Positions 45,156-53,543 of a DNA stretch of 64,000 bases are shown in pieces. The translations under genes and the position numbers were made by a program. The number at the start of each line of letters is the position of its first letter. Position 1 is the stretch's first letter. Source of the stretch: Paenibacillus tundrae (GTDB taxonomy: Bacteria; Bacillota; Bacilli; Paenibacillales; Paenibacillaceae); the NCBI RefSeq assembly GCF_036884255.1, contig NZ_CP145605.1:5332001-5396000 (forward strand), read 5' to 3'. A model generated the notes under the pieces. It saw only the letters and a list, made by a program, of their open reading frames with translations, was not told the origin of the DNA and made no database searches.

Positions 45156-46586
45156 TCACTCTTGTGGAGATACATATCTTTGGTAGAATAACTCCCTCAT
45201 CACAATTGGATGATATCGATGTAAAAGATATTGATTATAGCTTTCCCATATTGTCCAAAAGCGGATATCAGAAAGCTGGCTCCCTTCTCTTAATGCAGAC
45301 ACAAATTTTTGTAGCAACAAAAAATGAATTTCGTCTTGTTTTTGAATGACTGTATTCCTTTTTATTATTTGACGCACATTAAAATAAGCACATACTCTTC
45401 TAATTCGCTCCCTACTCATTAAGAAGCACTCTTTTTTTTCTGGCCAAGTCATACTTGATATATCATATCTATTTATAACATCGTATGCAGCGATAAAGCT
45501 GGTTCGTTCAACTAAAGCTCGATCTTCATTGAATGCATACTCACAGAAGCATTCTCTACAGACCAGGTAATGTGATAACCTCTCACCTGCTTTTCTAGTA
45601 TGTTTCGAGCTTGTTGGGGTGAGGCTATTAGATTTTCCCTTTTCTTTACACCATGGAGCTTCACACGTAAACTCCCGAGTCCATTGAATCGAGTTTGCCT
45701 TTAACAACGATTCTACAAATGTCAGCGGTAACTTCATATTGTGCAGACTGATTATATCCATGTTTTTGTCATGTAATATCTTCATAATGAATAGAAGTCT
45801 AATATTATTATGGGCGACTATGGTGTTTCTTGCGTATTGCAGCAAATGAGTTACGCTATATCCAAAAATAGAACTTTTAACTACTTTTGCATCATAGAAT
45901 GGCTGGAACTCATTCATGATGAACAATAGCTTTTGGGCGAGGCTTTGCACTTCAAAACAAAGTTTTTTTTCTGTAAGTTGAATCCAATTAGTCTGTAAAG
46001 AATACTGATATACTTTATAATCTTTCTCCTCTTCCGTGCAGCTACTGTAGGAATCACTTAATAAGTGATTACAATGTGGACAAAAGTGCATAGAACTGAC
46101 TAGGTGGTAGCCTATCTTTTGCCTACAATGACCACATACGTTATTGAGCTTCTGATTGTGTTTCAGACAATGATGAACCCCTTCTATTTTCCAGACGAGA
46201 TTATAGCAATTATTTTCTTGCAAACAACGCGAACAAAAATGGAGGTTTTCTCGGATCATATTATTCATGAATCGAGCCTTCTCTCCATTTTGAGAGTATC
46301 CAAATGCTGTTAAGACGTTTGTAAACGTACTTTTGTAAATCTCTTCTCGACTAATCCCAGTAAGTTGAATTAATTTCTTCAAATCGAATACACTTTCAGG
46401 ATAAAAATCAACTCTTCGGATATCTCCTTTGTGGAGTAAATACTTTTCATTCTTCCTAAACATGTTCATCAGCAACATCACAGAAATCCCATTGTTCAAT
46501 GCAGTTCTTAAAAGATAACTAAATAAAGACTCTCCCTCACAGAAAAAAGTTCTGGAGGGAAGTGCTTGGTAACCTTTATTCATCAC
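45156..46586 (-). CDS. TniQ family target-selection protein (short form)
   Basis: A 476-residue TniQ-like protein. The beginning PSRTFFCEGESLFSYLLRTA and the zinc-ribbon parts (CSRCLQENNCYNLVWKIEG, CLKHNQKL, CGHCRQKIG, FCPHCNH) are clear. Its C-terminal half lacks the extra length of the second TniQ. Starts are GTG 46586 or ATG 46583. Immediately upstream is a perfect palindrome that includes part of the ribosome binding site (see the 46594-46628 entry). Two TniQ proteins in one element would allow two targeting pathways, as TnsD and TnsE do in Tn7. Confidence 0.85.
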   Translation of the reverse strand: MMNKGYQALPSRTFFCEGESLFSYLLRTALNNGISVMLLMNMFRKNEKYLLHKGDIRRVDFYPESVFDLKKLIQLTGISREEIYKSTFTNVLTAFGYSQNGEKARFMNNMIRENLHFCSRCLQENNCYNLVWKIEGVHHCLKHNQKLNNVCGHCRQKIGYHLVSSMHFCPHCNHLLSDSYSSCTEEEKDYKVYQYSLQTNWIQLTEKKLCFEVQSLAQKLLFIMNEFQPFYDAKVVKSSIFGYSVTHLLQYARNTIVAHNNIRLLFIMKILHDKNMDIISLHNMKLPLTFVESLLKANSIQWTREFTCEAPWCKEKGKSNSLTPTSSKHTRKAGERLSHYLVCRECFCEYAFNEDRALVERTSFIAAYDVINRYDISSMTWPEKKECFLMSRERIRRVCAYFNVRQIIKRNTVIQKQDEIHFLLLQKFVSALREGSQLSDIRFWTIWESYNQYLLHRYHPIVMRELFYQRYVSPQE

Positions 46587-46593
46587 GATTTCT

Positions 46594-46628
46594 CCTTCTA
46601 GGGAATAATAATATTATTCCCTAGAAGG
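46594..46628 (-). promoter_or_regulatory. Perfect palindrome overlapping the tniQ ribosome binding site
   Basis: The 16-base arm CCTTCTAGGGAATAAT, spacer AAT and exact complement ATTATTCCCTAGAAGG form a hairpin between tnsC and the first tniQ. In the minus-strand RNA the arm ending AGAAGG overlaps the AGAAGGAG ribosome binding site of tniQ, eight to twelve bases from its start. The folded hairpin would block translation unless ribosomes finishing tnsC or a protein opens it. No T-run follows, so it is not a standard terminator. Confidence 0.7.
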
Positions 46629-46634
46629 CACATA

Positions 46635-47573
46635 TTAATACCCTTTTTCTAACATTGATGTAAATTCGTCTCTAGGTAGGTCACCATTTATATTCTGGTA
46701 TGCTTGTTTTAGCACATCTAATGTTTCTGAAGTGAAAGTCACTTCCTTATCAACTCCGTCAAATACGCCGAGTAGACTATACATTTCTTGAAGTATTGGA
46801 GTTAGAATTCCCAATAATCCGAAACTCATTGAATGTAAAAGCTGTGGTAGCTTAGTCATGGGATCACCTAAACCTATAGAATAATTGAGGGCTAAACTTT
46901 CTTCCATTCTTTCGAGTAGTCGACACCACTCCTCATCACACTGTTCAAATCGATTAATGTACATTTTCGGATATCTTCGATAATTCTGAAAGTTAATTTT
47001 AAGTAAATCTTCAGCTTCAGGTGTCCCTGCGAGAACCAAAGTGATATTAGCTTTGTTAGCTATTTTTTTTATTGCATTCATAGCTGCTTTATACGTAACA
47101 TTTGAGCTCAGGATGTAGTCCAATTCATCTAAAATAAGCACCTCAACTTTTTGTTCTCTTAGCAAATGAAAAGCTTGACGCTGGGCATCACCAATAGATA
47201 TCCTTTGCGGCAATTCTGGAAAGCCCAAAGCATGAGATATATGTTGGTAGAGTTCCTTAATTGTAAACGGATCTGGTAATTCCACATATACCACTGGCAT
47301 AGTATCCACTTCGGTAGATTTGTCTGCACTTAATTCGGTAATTCCCTTGTTGAGTTCCTCATACCTAAGTAATCCTTGAGATTTACCAACCCCCGAGGGA
47401 CCGATAACTGATATATGGCGCTTACCATAATTCGTTGCGCCTTCTTTATACTTATTTTGTGTTCTTATGGAATCGAGTACATGCCACACTTGTTCAATTT
47501 TAGGATAAGATACATTGAGGTTTGCTACTCTATAAGCTAGTGAGTGTTCTACCCGTTCTTTTTCATCTATCAT
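46635..47573 (-). CDS. tnsC: TnsC/TniB-type transposition AAA+ ATPase
   Basis: A 312-residue AAA+ ATPase with Walker A GPSGVGKS (58-65), Walker B LILDELD (146-152) and an arginine-rich part (YRRYPKMYINRFEQ). It links target selectors (TniQ) to the transposase and controls transposition. Its ATG overlaps the end of tnsB by four bases, so they are translationally coupled. The length matches short TniB/TnsC proteins, shorter than E. coli TnsC (555). Gene name is given by family only. Confidence 0.88.
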   Translation of the reverse strand: MIDEKERVEHSLAYRVANLNVSYPKIEQVWHVLDSIRTQNKYKEGATNYGKRHISVIGPSGVGKSQGLLRYEELNKGITELSADKSTEVDTMPVVYVELPDPFTIKELYQHISHALGFPELPQRISIGDAQRQAFHLLREQKVEVLILDELDYILSSNVTYKAAMNAIKKIANKANITLVLAGTPEAEDLLKINFQNYRRYPKMYINRFEQCDEEWCRLLERMEESLALNYSIGLGDPMTKLPQLLHSMSFGLLGILTPILQEMYSLLGVFDGVDKEVTFTSETLDVLKQAYQNINGDLPRDEFTSMLEKGY

Positions 47574-49645
47574 TTTGTTACCTCCCTTTCAGATAGTATT
47601 GCTTTAGCACCCAGTAGTAGATCATCCAAATCAAATTCGTCAGACAACTTTTTACTTGGTAGAGATATCTCTACTTTCCCACTCATTCTTTCGTTCATTT
47701 TCCGTGCAGTCATTTTAGTCTTAAATGAATTTGCAATTACTTCTTGTAATTCTTCTTTACATTTTTGAATCAGTTGATCATTCAATCGTTCACTTCGTTT
47801 TATTTTTCCTTTTTCACGAAGAATATCCTTGATTTTTTTCCAAGTGTAGCGGTTTAAGCCATCTAATACTTCTGGTGATGGAGAAGAAGCAAAAACCTCT
47901 ATAAACTCCTTAGACTCTGGCAATTGGATATAAATGTGTGACAAATCATCATCATCATATTTCACTTTATACTTTACTTCTCTTGAATTAATTAAGTGGC
48001 TTAATTTTTCATCTCTATAGTGAATATGATCCTTGGTTACGCCATCCTTCCGAGTGTATGGTTTTAATTCTGAAGGCAATAATTCAATGTGATAATATTC
48101 TTTCAGTTGAGGGTCGATGAAGTATGGATTCCCAAAACTCTCAACACCTTCTTGAAATTTTAGAAAGGGAACATTGCAGTCTTCAGATAATCCACGATGA
48201 GTTTCAAAATGATAGATATCTACAATATATTTGACAATAATACTTTCCAATTCTTTTAGAGTGAGCTTTGCTTCTTTAACAGGATCTCGTTCACCTCTAT
48301 CAACTATGTTAGATCCCGTCGATCCTGGGAGATTATGAATTAGTTTCGTATTCATTGACCCCATAAGTCTTTCAATAACCCCACCATAGTGAGGGGTTCT
48401 TCTTGGCCGATATCGAACCTCAGATTCTAATGTTTCATTAATCATTCGCTTGACACTAACACTTGTAAAATCAGAACCGTTATCCAAGTAAATAACCGAA
48501 GGAATTCCGAAGATCCCCCATTCATTAGACGTTCCAAAGTTCGCTATCGATTCCTTTGGGAATAAACCATGTTCAATTGCCTTACGAACCTTGTTAGCTG
48601 ATGGTGCATCAAAGGATAAATGCATACACCATATCATTCTTGTATGAACATCGATTCCAAGCGTAATTACAGGTCTGCCGATAGCTAAACCCGTTTGTTC
48701 ATCAATTACAACAATATCCAATTCTGTGTGATCAATTTGAACGATGTGGAGCGGGTAAAGTGCAGCCGTTTCTGAGTAACCACGTTGGGTTGTAGTGTAT
48801 GATTCCATCCCTTTCCTGCCATCCCTAAAAATCGCCAAAGTTTTCGGACTTAACTGCTTTAATAGAGAACGGACAGAAATTTCTGGAATAACCTTTAGAC
48901 CCTTTTTAGTGCATTCTGACTCTATAGTACGAAATATGGAGCTTGGCTTTAGTCGTTTTGTATTAAGAAATTTTTTCTCTATGGCTTCCTTAATGATTGC
49001 CTGATGCTCTACTCCATATTTTGTGTAGATCATATCTACCACAACATCAGGATGCTTTGGGCTGTAAATCTCAATAGCTGATGTGTCTTTTCTCTGTATA
49101 TAATCTACATCAGTAGCTTTAACAAAACATTCTAATGCCATTGGTGTACCTTGTTTCATTCCATCTCGATATGCCTTTAGATACCTCATCAATGTTGCTC
49201 TAGCTACTTTTTTCCCTTGGTTTTTACTGTTTTCTATTATCCTTGATATAAGTTCTTCTTGGGGTAATTTTGAAATATCTTCATTTTTATTTAAATAAAC
49301 TTTGTCGTATTTATTTGAAAATTCATATATAGCTCTCACATCATTCTGTTTTATCTTAGAAAGAAGCAATATTGGACGAATTATTTCGTATTTCCAAGAC
49401 ACTTCTTCCCTTTTATCTTTAGGTAATTTTTCAAGAATCGATTCATATTTTTTCTTTTCAGCCTGAGCAAGTAATTTTCCACCCCTAAAAGTCGGATCTG
49501 AAATGAGTTTTTCAAGACTATAATTAAAAGTTTCATGGTCTCCTTCAGAACGCTGTAGCACAACATAACTTCCCTTAATAGAAATGAGCTTATGTTTTCT
49601 TCCCATGAAACTGATTTCTTCATCTACATTCAGGGTAATTTTCAT
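47570..49645 (-). CDS. tnsB: TnsB-type DDE transposase
   Basis: A 691-residue transposase that joins the transposon 3' ends to the target. The DDE triad is Asp305 (VQIDHTELD), Asp388 (VIYLDNGSDF) and Glu425 (YGGVIERLMG). DNA-binding domains precede the core, and a C-terminal region of about 120 residues ends in ILSEREVTK, probably the TnsC-interacting tail. The start is ATG 49645, overlapping the tnsA stop by ATGA; the upstream frame from 49672 is inside tnsA. Confidence 0.92.
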   Translation of the reverse strand: MKITLNVDEEISFMGRKHKLISIKGSYVVLQRSEGDHETFNYSLEKLISDPTFRGGKLLAQAEKKKYESILEKLPKDKREEVSWKYEIIRPILLLSKIKQNDVRAIYEFSNKYDKVYLNKNEDISKLPQEELISRIIENSKNQGKKVARATLMRYLKAYRDGMKQGTPMALECFVKATDVDYIQRKDTSAIEIYSPKHPDVVVDMIYTKYGVEHQAIIKEAIEKKFLNTKRLKPSSIFRTIESECTKKGLKVIPEISVRSLLKQLSPKTLAIFRDGRKGMESYTTTQRGYSETAALYPLHIVQIDHTELDIVVIDEQTGLAIGRPVITLGIDVHTRMIWCMHLSFDAPSANKVRKAIEHGLFPKESIANFGTSNEWGIFGIPSVIYLDNGSDFTSVSVKRMINETLESEVRYRPRRTPHYGGVIERLMGSMNTKLIHNLPGSTGSNIVDRGERDPVKEAKLTLKELESIIVKYIVDIYHFETHRGLSEDCNVPFLKFQEGVESFGNPYFIDPQLKEYYHIELLPSELKPYTRKDGVTKDHIHYRDEKLSHLINSREVKYKVKYDDDDLSHIYIQLPESKEFIEVFASSPSPEVLDGLNRYTWKKIKDILREKGKIKRSERLNDQLIQKCKEELQEVIANSFKTKMTARKMNERMSGKVEISLPSKKLSDEFDLDDLLLGAKAILSEREVTK

Positions 49646-50406
49646 TGTTCTATACCAAATGCTGATTGGCATATTTTATTTAAAGAGTAATCCGTTGCAT
49701 TTCCTTTCAGATCTATTTCGGAATGTCGTGATATGGGTATAGTTATGTTAGTGTTAACCTCTCCTGTGGCAATTAAATGAAACAAAAAAGGTTTAATATC
49801 TACAGAAGTATATGGAGGAAAACAATGGGATAAATCCTCTATTGAAAGTGGACCATTCAACGTTAGGTTAAACATTACATCCTTCCTGATTATTGAATAT
49901 AGTTTCCTTTCTCGAAGATACCCTTGAAGTTTTTGAATGTTACTTAACACTATTTTAGGTAATTGCTTCGGATAAATAATGTGATACTTCCAGTTCTTTA
50001 AATTTGCCATTTTTTCGCAATGGCTGTTGCAAGTATTGAATATTTCCCCAGAATAATCTGGTGATTCTTTAATCTGATATAATATCGGTTGGTATCCAGC
50101 TCGAAATACAAGTACATCAGGAACATGTGGCCAATACTTTCTTTCCCCTCCTTTGGTGGTATATGCAATAGGAACCTCGATAGGTTGGACATAGTAACGA
50201 ACTATGAATACATCAACTTCTAAATAATAGTAAAAAAGACATTCGTTCAGTGAATGATACTCCACGGTACGTTTCATCTTTCTGCTATAAAAGCTTCCTA
50301 TGATATGAGGCCTTTGCCAACTAATTTTGTTATCGACTCGGCGCTTGGGTAAAAATTCCTGATCTTCGTTGATCCAATTATAGTTTTCCCATAGTAAAGA
50401 ACCCAC
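49642..50406 (-). CDS. tnsA: TnsA-type endonuclease
   Basis: A 254-residue protein that cuts the 5' ends of the transposon. The restriction-like active site is Glu55 (or Glu49) in EYHSLNECLFYY, Asp97 in PHVPDVLVF and Gln111-x-Lys113 in YQIKESPDY. The C-terminal part is a winged helix domain (LSIEDLSHCFPPYTSVDIK). The start is GTG 50406. Having TnsA means non-replicative, cut-and-paste transposition. It is first in the module. Confidence 0.88.
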   Translation of the reverse strand: MGSLLWENYNWINEDQEFLPKRRVDNKISWQRPHIIGSFYSRKMKRTVEYHSLNECLFYYYLEVDVFIVRYYVQPIEVPIAYTTKGGERKYWPHVPDVLVFRAGYQPILYQIKESPDYSGEIFNTCNSHCEKMANLKNWKYHIIYPKQLPKIVLSNIQKLQGYLRERKLYSIIRKDVMFNLTLNGPLSIEDLSHCFPPYTSVDIKPFLFHLIATGEVNTNITIPISRHSEIDLKGNATDYSLNKICQSAFGIEQ

Positions 50407-50481
50407 AATGAAATCCTCCTTCTACAAATCAGGTATTGTGCTGTATCACTTTCGTTATTGCGCACCCCAAATCAAGGAAAA

Positions 50482-50516
50482 AAACGACACTGCTCTTCCT
50501 CTGCAGTGTCGTCTTG
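50482..50516 (-). terminator. Intrinsic terminator after 271-residue gene
   Basis: On the minus strand ACGACACTGC / GCAGTGTCGT is followed by TTTTTTCC. It lies between the 271-residue gene and tnsA, so the transposition genes have their own promoter. Confidence 0.85.
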
Positions 50517-50610
50517 TTGTTAATGTTATATGTTGTTTCAGTTTACTTTCTAGGCTTAAAATTTGTAATATATTGAAAAATAAAACTTACTTTAATCATA
50601 TCTAAATAAC

Positions 50611-51426
50611 TTACAAATGTCGACTTATTCGAGAAAAATAATCCATTTTTCTTTTATTATATTCATGTTTCTTATCTTCATTCTGGATCTCAATCAAGAT
50701 GTATCTGATGGAGATTTCTTTAATTTTTCGAAATTTATCAATATCGGTTTTATTAAAATAACCTTTCGCAGCGAATTCAAGAATCCTATCGTAATTTATA
50801 GTCCCAGAGCGGATTAAAGTAGATATATCTAAATGTTTTAGAAGAGTGACAGCATGTATTTGCGGTTGTAACCGAACAACACTTAAACTCCCAGAAGGTA
50901 GCTGAATTTTTCGCTCCCGTTCTCCCCACTCTTTTAAAGCACCTCCCCTAAGGAGTGCCCATTGTTTTTCCAATTGGTCGTATTTCCTCTTTAATGCTCT
51001 CCATCTACTTACCAAATCTACTATACCCTCTTCTAAAGGAATGGCCATATCATTATTTAATTCTTTAAGTATGAGAGACTGTGTTTTCTTTGGCCAATAA
51101 CGAACATAGCCTTCTCGTTTAGTAGCTACTACCTCCAGCTTCTGTTGCTCTTCGGTGGATAACTTCGCCCAAGAGATATTTACTACATAGGGGAGTAAGC
51201 CTAAACAGTACAAAAAATCAAATAATGCAACTCTATCTTCTTCATAGAAATGGACTCTAGAAAAATATCCAACAACCCCTTGTTTTCTCCATACAATACG
51301 CTCTAGCCCTACTGTCTCCTGATACTCCATTATTTTATTTCGTAGATGAGACAACTCATTCTCTAGCTGTTTCATCTCAAAATACTGCTGATTTTTTATG
51401 AACAACTGGAGCCTTTCCACATACAT
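50611..51426 (-). CDS. Uncharacterised protein with coiled-coil N-terminus
   Basis: A 271-residue protein. The first 40 residues are a leucine-rich, charged coiled coil (MYVERLQLFIKNQQYFEMK). No catalytic motif is recognised. RYWPKKTQSLILKELNND and LISTLIRSGTINYD-like parts suggest DNA or protein binding but no family. It precedes tnsA on the same strand behind a terminator, so it could belong to the transposon (an accessory or regulatory gene) or be a passenger. Confidence 0.55.
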   Translation of the reverse strand: MYVERLQLFIKNQQYFEMKQLENELSHLRNKIMEYQETVGLERIVWRKQGVVGYFSRVHFYEEDRVALFDFLYCLGLLPYVVNISWAKLSTEEQQKLEVVATKREGYVRYWPKKTQSLILKELNNDMAIPLEEGIVDLVSRWRALKRKYDQLEKQWALLRGGALKEWGERERKIQLPSGSLSVVRLQPQIHAVTLLKHLDISTLIRSGTINYDRILEFAAKGYFNKTDIDKFRKIKEISIRYILIEIQNEDKKHEYNKRKMDYFSRISRHL

Positions 51427-51630
51427 TTATTTATCCCCCTCTGACGATAATCTCTTCCTACTAACTACATTTATTTACAATTCGATATTTATTATTCAAT
51501 ATATATTTATTTATTCTTTTATCGATATCCGGGGAATATATCTTAAGTTATCGGGTAAAACTTTCAATGCATATTAAACATATATATAAGAGAATTAGTG
51601 TACTAGTGTTTTTAAAGGAGGAAGAGAATA

Positions 51631-51972
51631 ATGTATTTTTCAATTATTGACAACAAAGAATACTGGGTTGTATTGAGGGATGGGGTTGTTGAAAAAATGA
51701 TCCTGGAGCTTCCTTCTGAAAAATTAGCAGATGAAGTTGCATTTCAACTTCAGATGGCATGGAATGATGGGGAATCATGGGGAAAAACTAAAATGAGAAA
51801 ATGGTTTGATCCTGAGGAATATCAACTAGAAATAAGTAAATCTATTAAAAACCTTATGAATAGAGGTGAATATGAAAATAATAAATACAACGAGGAATTG
51901 GAACAGAAGTTGAAGTACGATGAGATGAAAGTACGCCAACAAGTTTTACGTCTAAAAACTCCTAACAGCTAA
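51631..51972 (+). CDS. Small uncharacterised protein
   Basis: A 113-residue, highly charged protein (MYFSIIDNKEYWVVLRDGVV, then a helical C-terminus rich in Glu and Lys). AAAGGAGGAAGAGAATA precedes the ATG, a very strong ribosome binding site, and a terminator follows. It is the only plus-strand gene of the island. No family is recognised. Confidence 0.65.
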   Translation: MYFSIIDNKEYWVVLRDGVVEKMILELPSEKLADEVAFQLQMAWNDGESWGKTKMRKWFDPEEYQLEISKSIKNLMNRGEYENNKYNEELEQKLKYDEMKVRQQVLRLKTPNS

Positions 51973-52048
51973 GTAGATTAAATTACCATAGAGAAATTGA
52001 ATCAGTATAAATCCATGATTTAACTAAACGTAAGTATTAATTACGGTG

Positions 52049-52103
52049 AAGACAAAGTACCAACAATTAAAGTTCATTGGTTGGCACTTTGTTTTTAAGT
52101 CGC
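52049..52103 (+). terminator. Intrinsic terminator after 113-residue gene
   Basis: ACAAAGT-CCAAC pairs with GTTGG-ACTTTGT across a loop of about 15 bases, followed by TTTTTAAG. Confidence 0.7.
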
Positions 52104-52269
52104 ATAGTTTATCGCTTAATAAAATCATCTATCTACATAGGTTTGAGTCCCCATCACCTCCAAAAGAAAGGTATTGGCGAAGATATCGTTCCTTCCGCTA
52201 TGACTCTTAGTTGAGAAAATTTGGATCTCATTTATTCTATGTAATCACCCGTGCCTTAACTACACAGAT
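52104..52269. other. Intergenic stretch, nothing supported
   Basis: Contains GGTTTGAGTCCCC and CACCTCCA, which look like a tRNA or tmRNA 3' end, but the flanking bases do not pair into a T-arm, so no RNA gene is called. Confidence 0.4.
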
Positions 52270-53022
52270 TTAATTAGAGTTCTTATCTTGCAAACGATAT
52301 AAAATATCTTCAAGTGTTTCTATTAAACCACTACGTTTCGGGGCATGATTATCAACAACTTGGCGTTTTATGAAGCCAGACATTTTATTAAATATTGTAA
52401 TAACCCCAACAATTAACAAAGAAACAAGGAGGATAACAAGAAATATAAATATATTCAACATAACTTTCGGGTAGATCATACTCGAAATAAAGTAAGGTGA
52501 GTGACCATTTAGGTTAAAATATGTATACATCTGAAAACACAATTGAGTTAGGTTCGGGATTGATATTGCAAGTATAATACTTGGTGCTATGAAGGGAGGT
52601 ATCTTCCTTCGTTCATTATCATTATGAAAATCTAATATTAACTTCTCAATTTTCCATCTCTGATGCATACCATGTTCCAATAAATATTCCGTAATCATAG
52701 TGATTCGTATATCAGAGAGATGTTCACTCCAGTTGTGTGGACTTGAATTAATTGAATGCTGACTCTTAAGTATTTTCATTGCTTTTATGTCGAACAATCT
52801 ATTTAATTTCGAAAACACAAAAAAACTAATAATTGTGAAGAACCACATTAAAATACTATTTATAAAATGTGTTCTAAAAGAGCTAATAGTTACTACACAA
52901 ACTAATATCGCATTAAAAAATACAGCTATCAAAAAAAATATGCGATACCATCGCATATGTCTAAATATGAGCGCTTGTGTTGATGCATTTTCTTTATAAT
53001 ACTCAAATAGTTTTTCTCTCAT
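52270..53022 (-). CDS. Membrane protein of unknown function
   Basis: A 250-residue protein with about four membrane segments (around residues 28-48, 56-72, 143-163 and 190-215) and a charged middle part with the pattern of cytoplasmic loops. The C-terminus is soluble (APKRSGLIETLEDILYRL). No family is recognised. It is in the island near the helicase operon but separated from it by a terminator. Possible membrane effector or unrelated passenger. Confidence 0.6.
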   Translation of the reverse strand: MREKLFEYYKENASTQALIFRHMRWYRIFFLIAVFFNAILVCVVTISSFRTHFINSILMWFFTIISFFVFSKLNRLFDIKAMKILKSQHSINSSPHNWSEHLSDIRITMITEYLLEHGMHQRWKIEKLILDFHNDNERRKIPPFIAPSIILAISIPNLTQLCFQMYTYFNLNGHSPYFISSMIYPKVMLNIFIFLVILLVSLLIVGVITIFNKMSGFIKRQVVDNHAPKRSGLIETLEDILYRLQDKNSN

Positions 53023-53075
53023 TTAAAAATCCCCTCAACCGAAAAAGTTCATTTTTGTGTGTAAACCTAACAACA

Positions 53076-53107
53076 CAAAAAGGCCACTAAAACAAAGCAG
53101 CCCTTTT
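53076..53107 (-). terminator. Terminator after helicase operon
   Basis: On the minus strand AAAGGGCTGC and GTGGCCTTTTT form an imperfect stem, followed by a second one with TTTTTGTGT and ACACAAAAA (53050-53083). The two are overlapping, and the exact end is uncertain. Confidence 0.55.
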
Positions 53108-53129
53108 ATGCTATTCATCATCAGGTTCA

Positions 53130-53543
53130 TTAACTACCCATTTGTGATTGTACTTGTCTAATGTCTTCCATAGATAGAAGATCTCCAATATTAATGTTTA
53201 CTATTTTCGCCATTTCATAAATATTGGTAATCAGTTTACTTCTTTCTTCTTTTCTTGACCAAAGAAGAGTACGTTTCTTACTTTGAATCTGTACAATTTC
53301 TTGAAGAATATTATCTATATCATAACTATATTGGTATTCGTACTTCAATTTTTTGTCAGAAAAATACTCCGTATCATAAAAAAATACACTACACTCTATA
53401 AGGCCAAATCTTTTTGACATCCGTATTTCGGAGTACCCCTCCTCATAAATATTTGAGGCTAATTCAATTGGCGTAATTCCTGAATTCATATCAAAGACAA
53501 TTAATTCCTCTACTATTTTGTTTAACTCATTAAGATATTCCAT
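53130..53543 (-). CDS. Uncharacterised partner of helicase
   Basis: A 137-residue protein starting MEYLNELNKIVEELIVFDMN, charged and helical, with no recognised motif. It overlaps the helicase gene by 14 bases and is translated from the same mRNA, so a shared function is likely. It could be a regulator or DNA-binding component of a two-gene system. Confidence 0.6.
   Translation of the reverse strand: MEYLNELNKIVEELIVFDMNSGITPIELASNIYEEGYSEIRMSKRFGLIECSVFFYDTEYFSDKKLKYEYQYSYDIDNILQEIVQIQSKKRTLLWSRKEERSKLITNIYEMAKIVNINIGDLLSMEDIRQVQSQMGS

Larger units (their letters stand above)
43115..50406 (-). mobile_element. Tn7-like transposition module (tnsA-tnsB-tnsC-tniQ-tniQ)
   Basis: Five consecutive minus-strand genes encode the whole Tn7-type core: TnsA nuclease, TnsB DDE transposase, TnsC ATPase and two TniQ/TnsD proteins. 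The gene order, the ATGA overlaps between tnsA-tnsB and tnsB-tnsC and the AT-rich base use set it apart from the flanks. Having both TnsA and TnsB predicts cut-and-paste movement. Cargo probably includes the CBASS genes and others at 38-43 kb and possibly genes up to 55.4 kb. Ends and target-site duplications were not identified. No Cas genes are present, so it is not a CRISPR-associated transposon as seen here. Confidence 0.85.

Noticed and set aside
43115..50406. CRISPR-associated transposon (CAST)
   Set aside because: No cas gene, repeat array or guide-like repeat was seen near the module; it is classed as an ordinary Tn7-like element.
52140..52175. Sequence like a tRNA or tmRNA 3' end (GGTTTGAGTCCCC, CACCTCCA)
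   Set aside because: The flanking bases do not pair into a T-arm or acceptor stem and no 5' part is visible, so it is probably chance.
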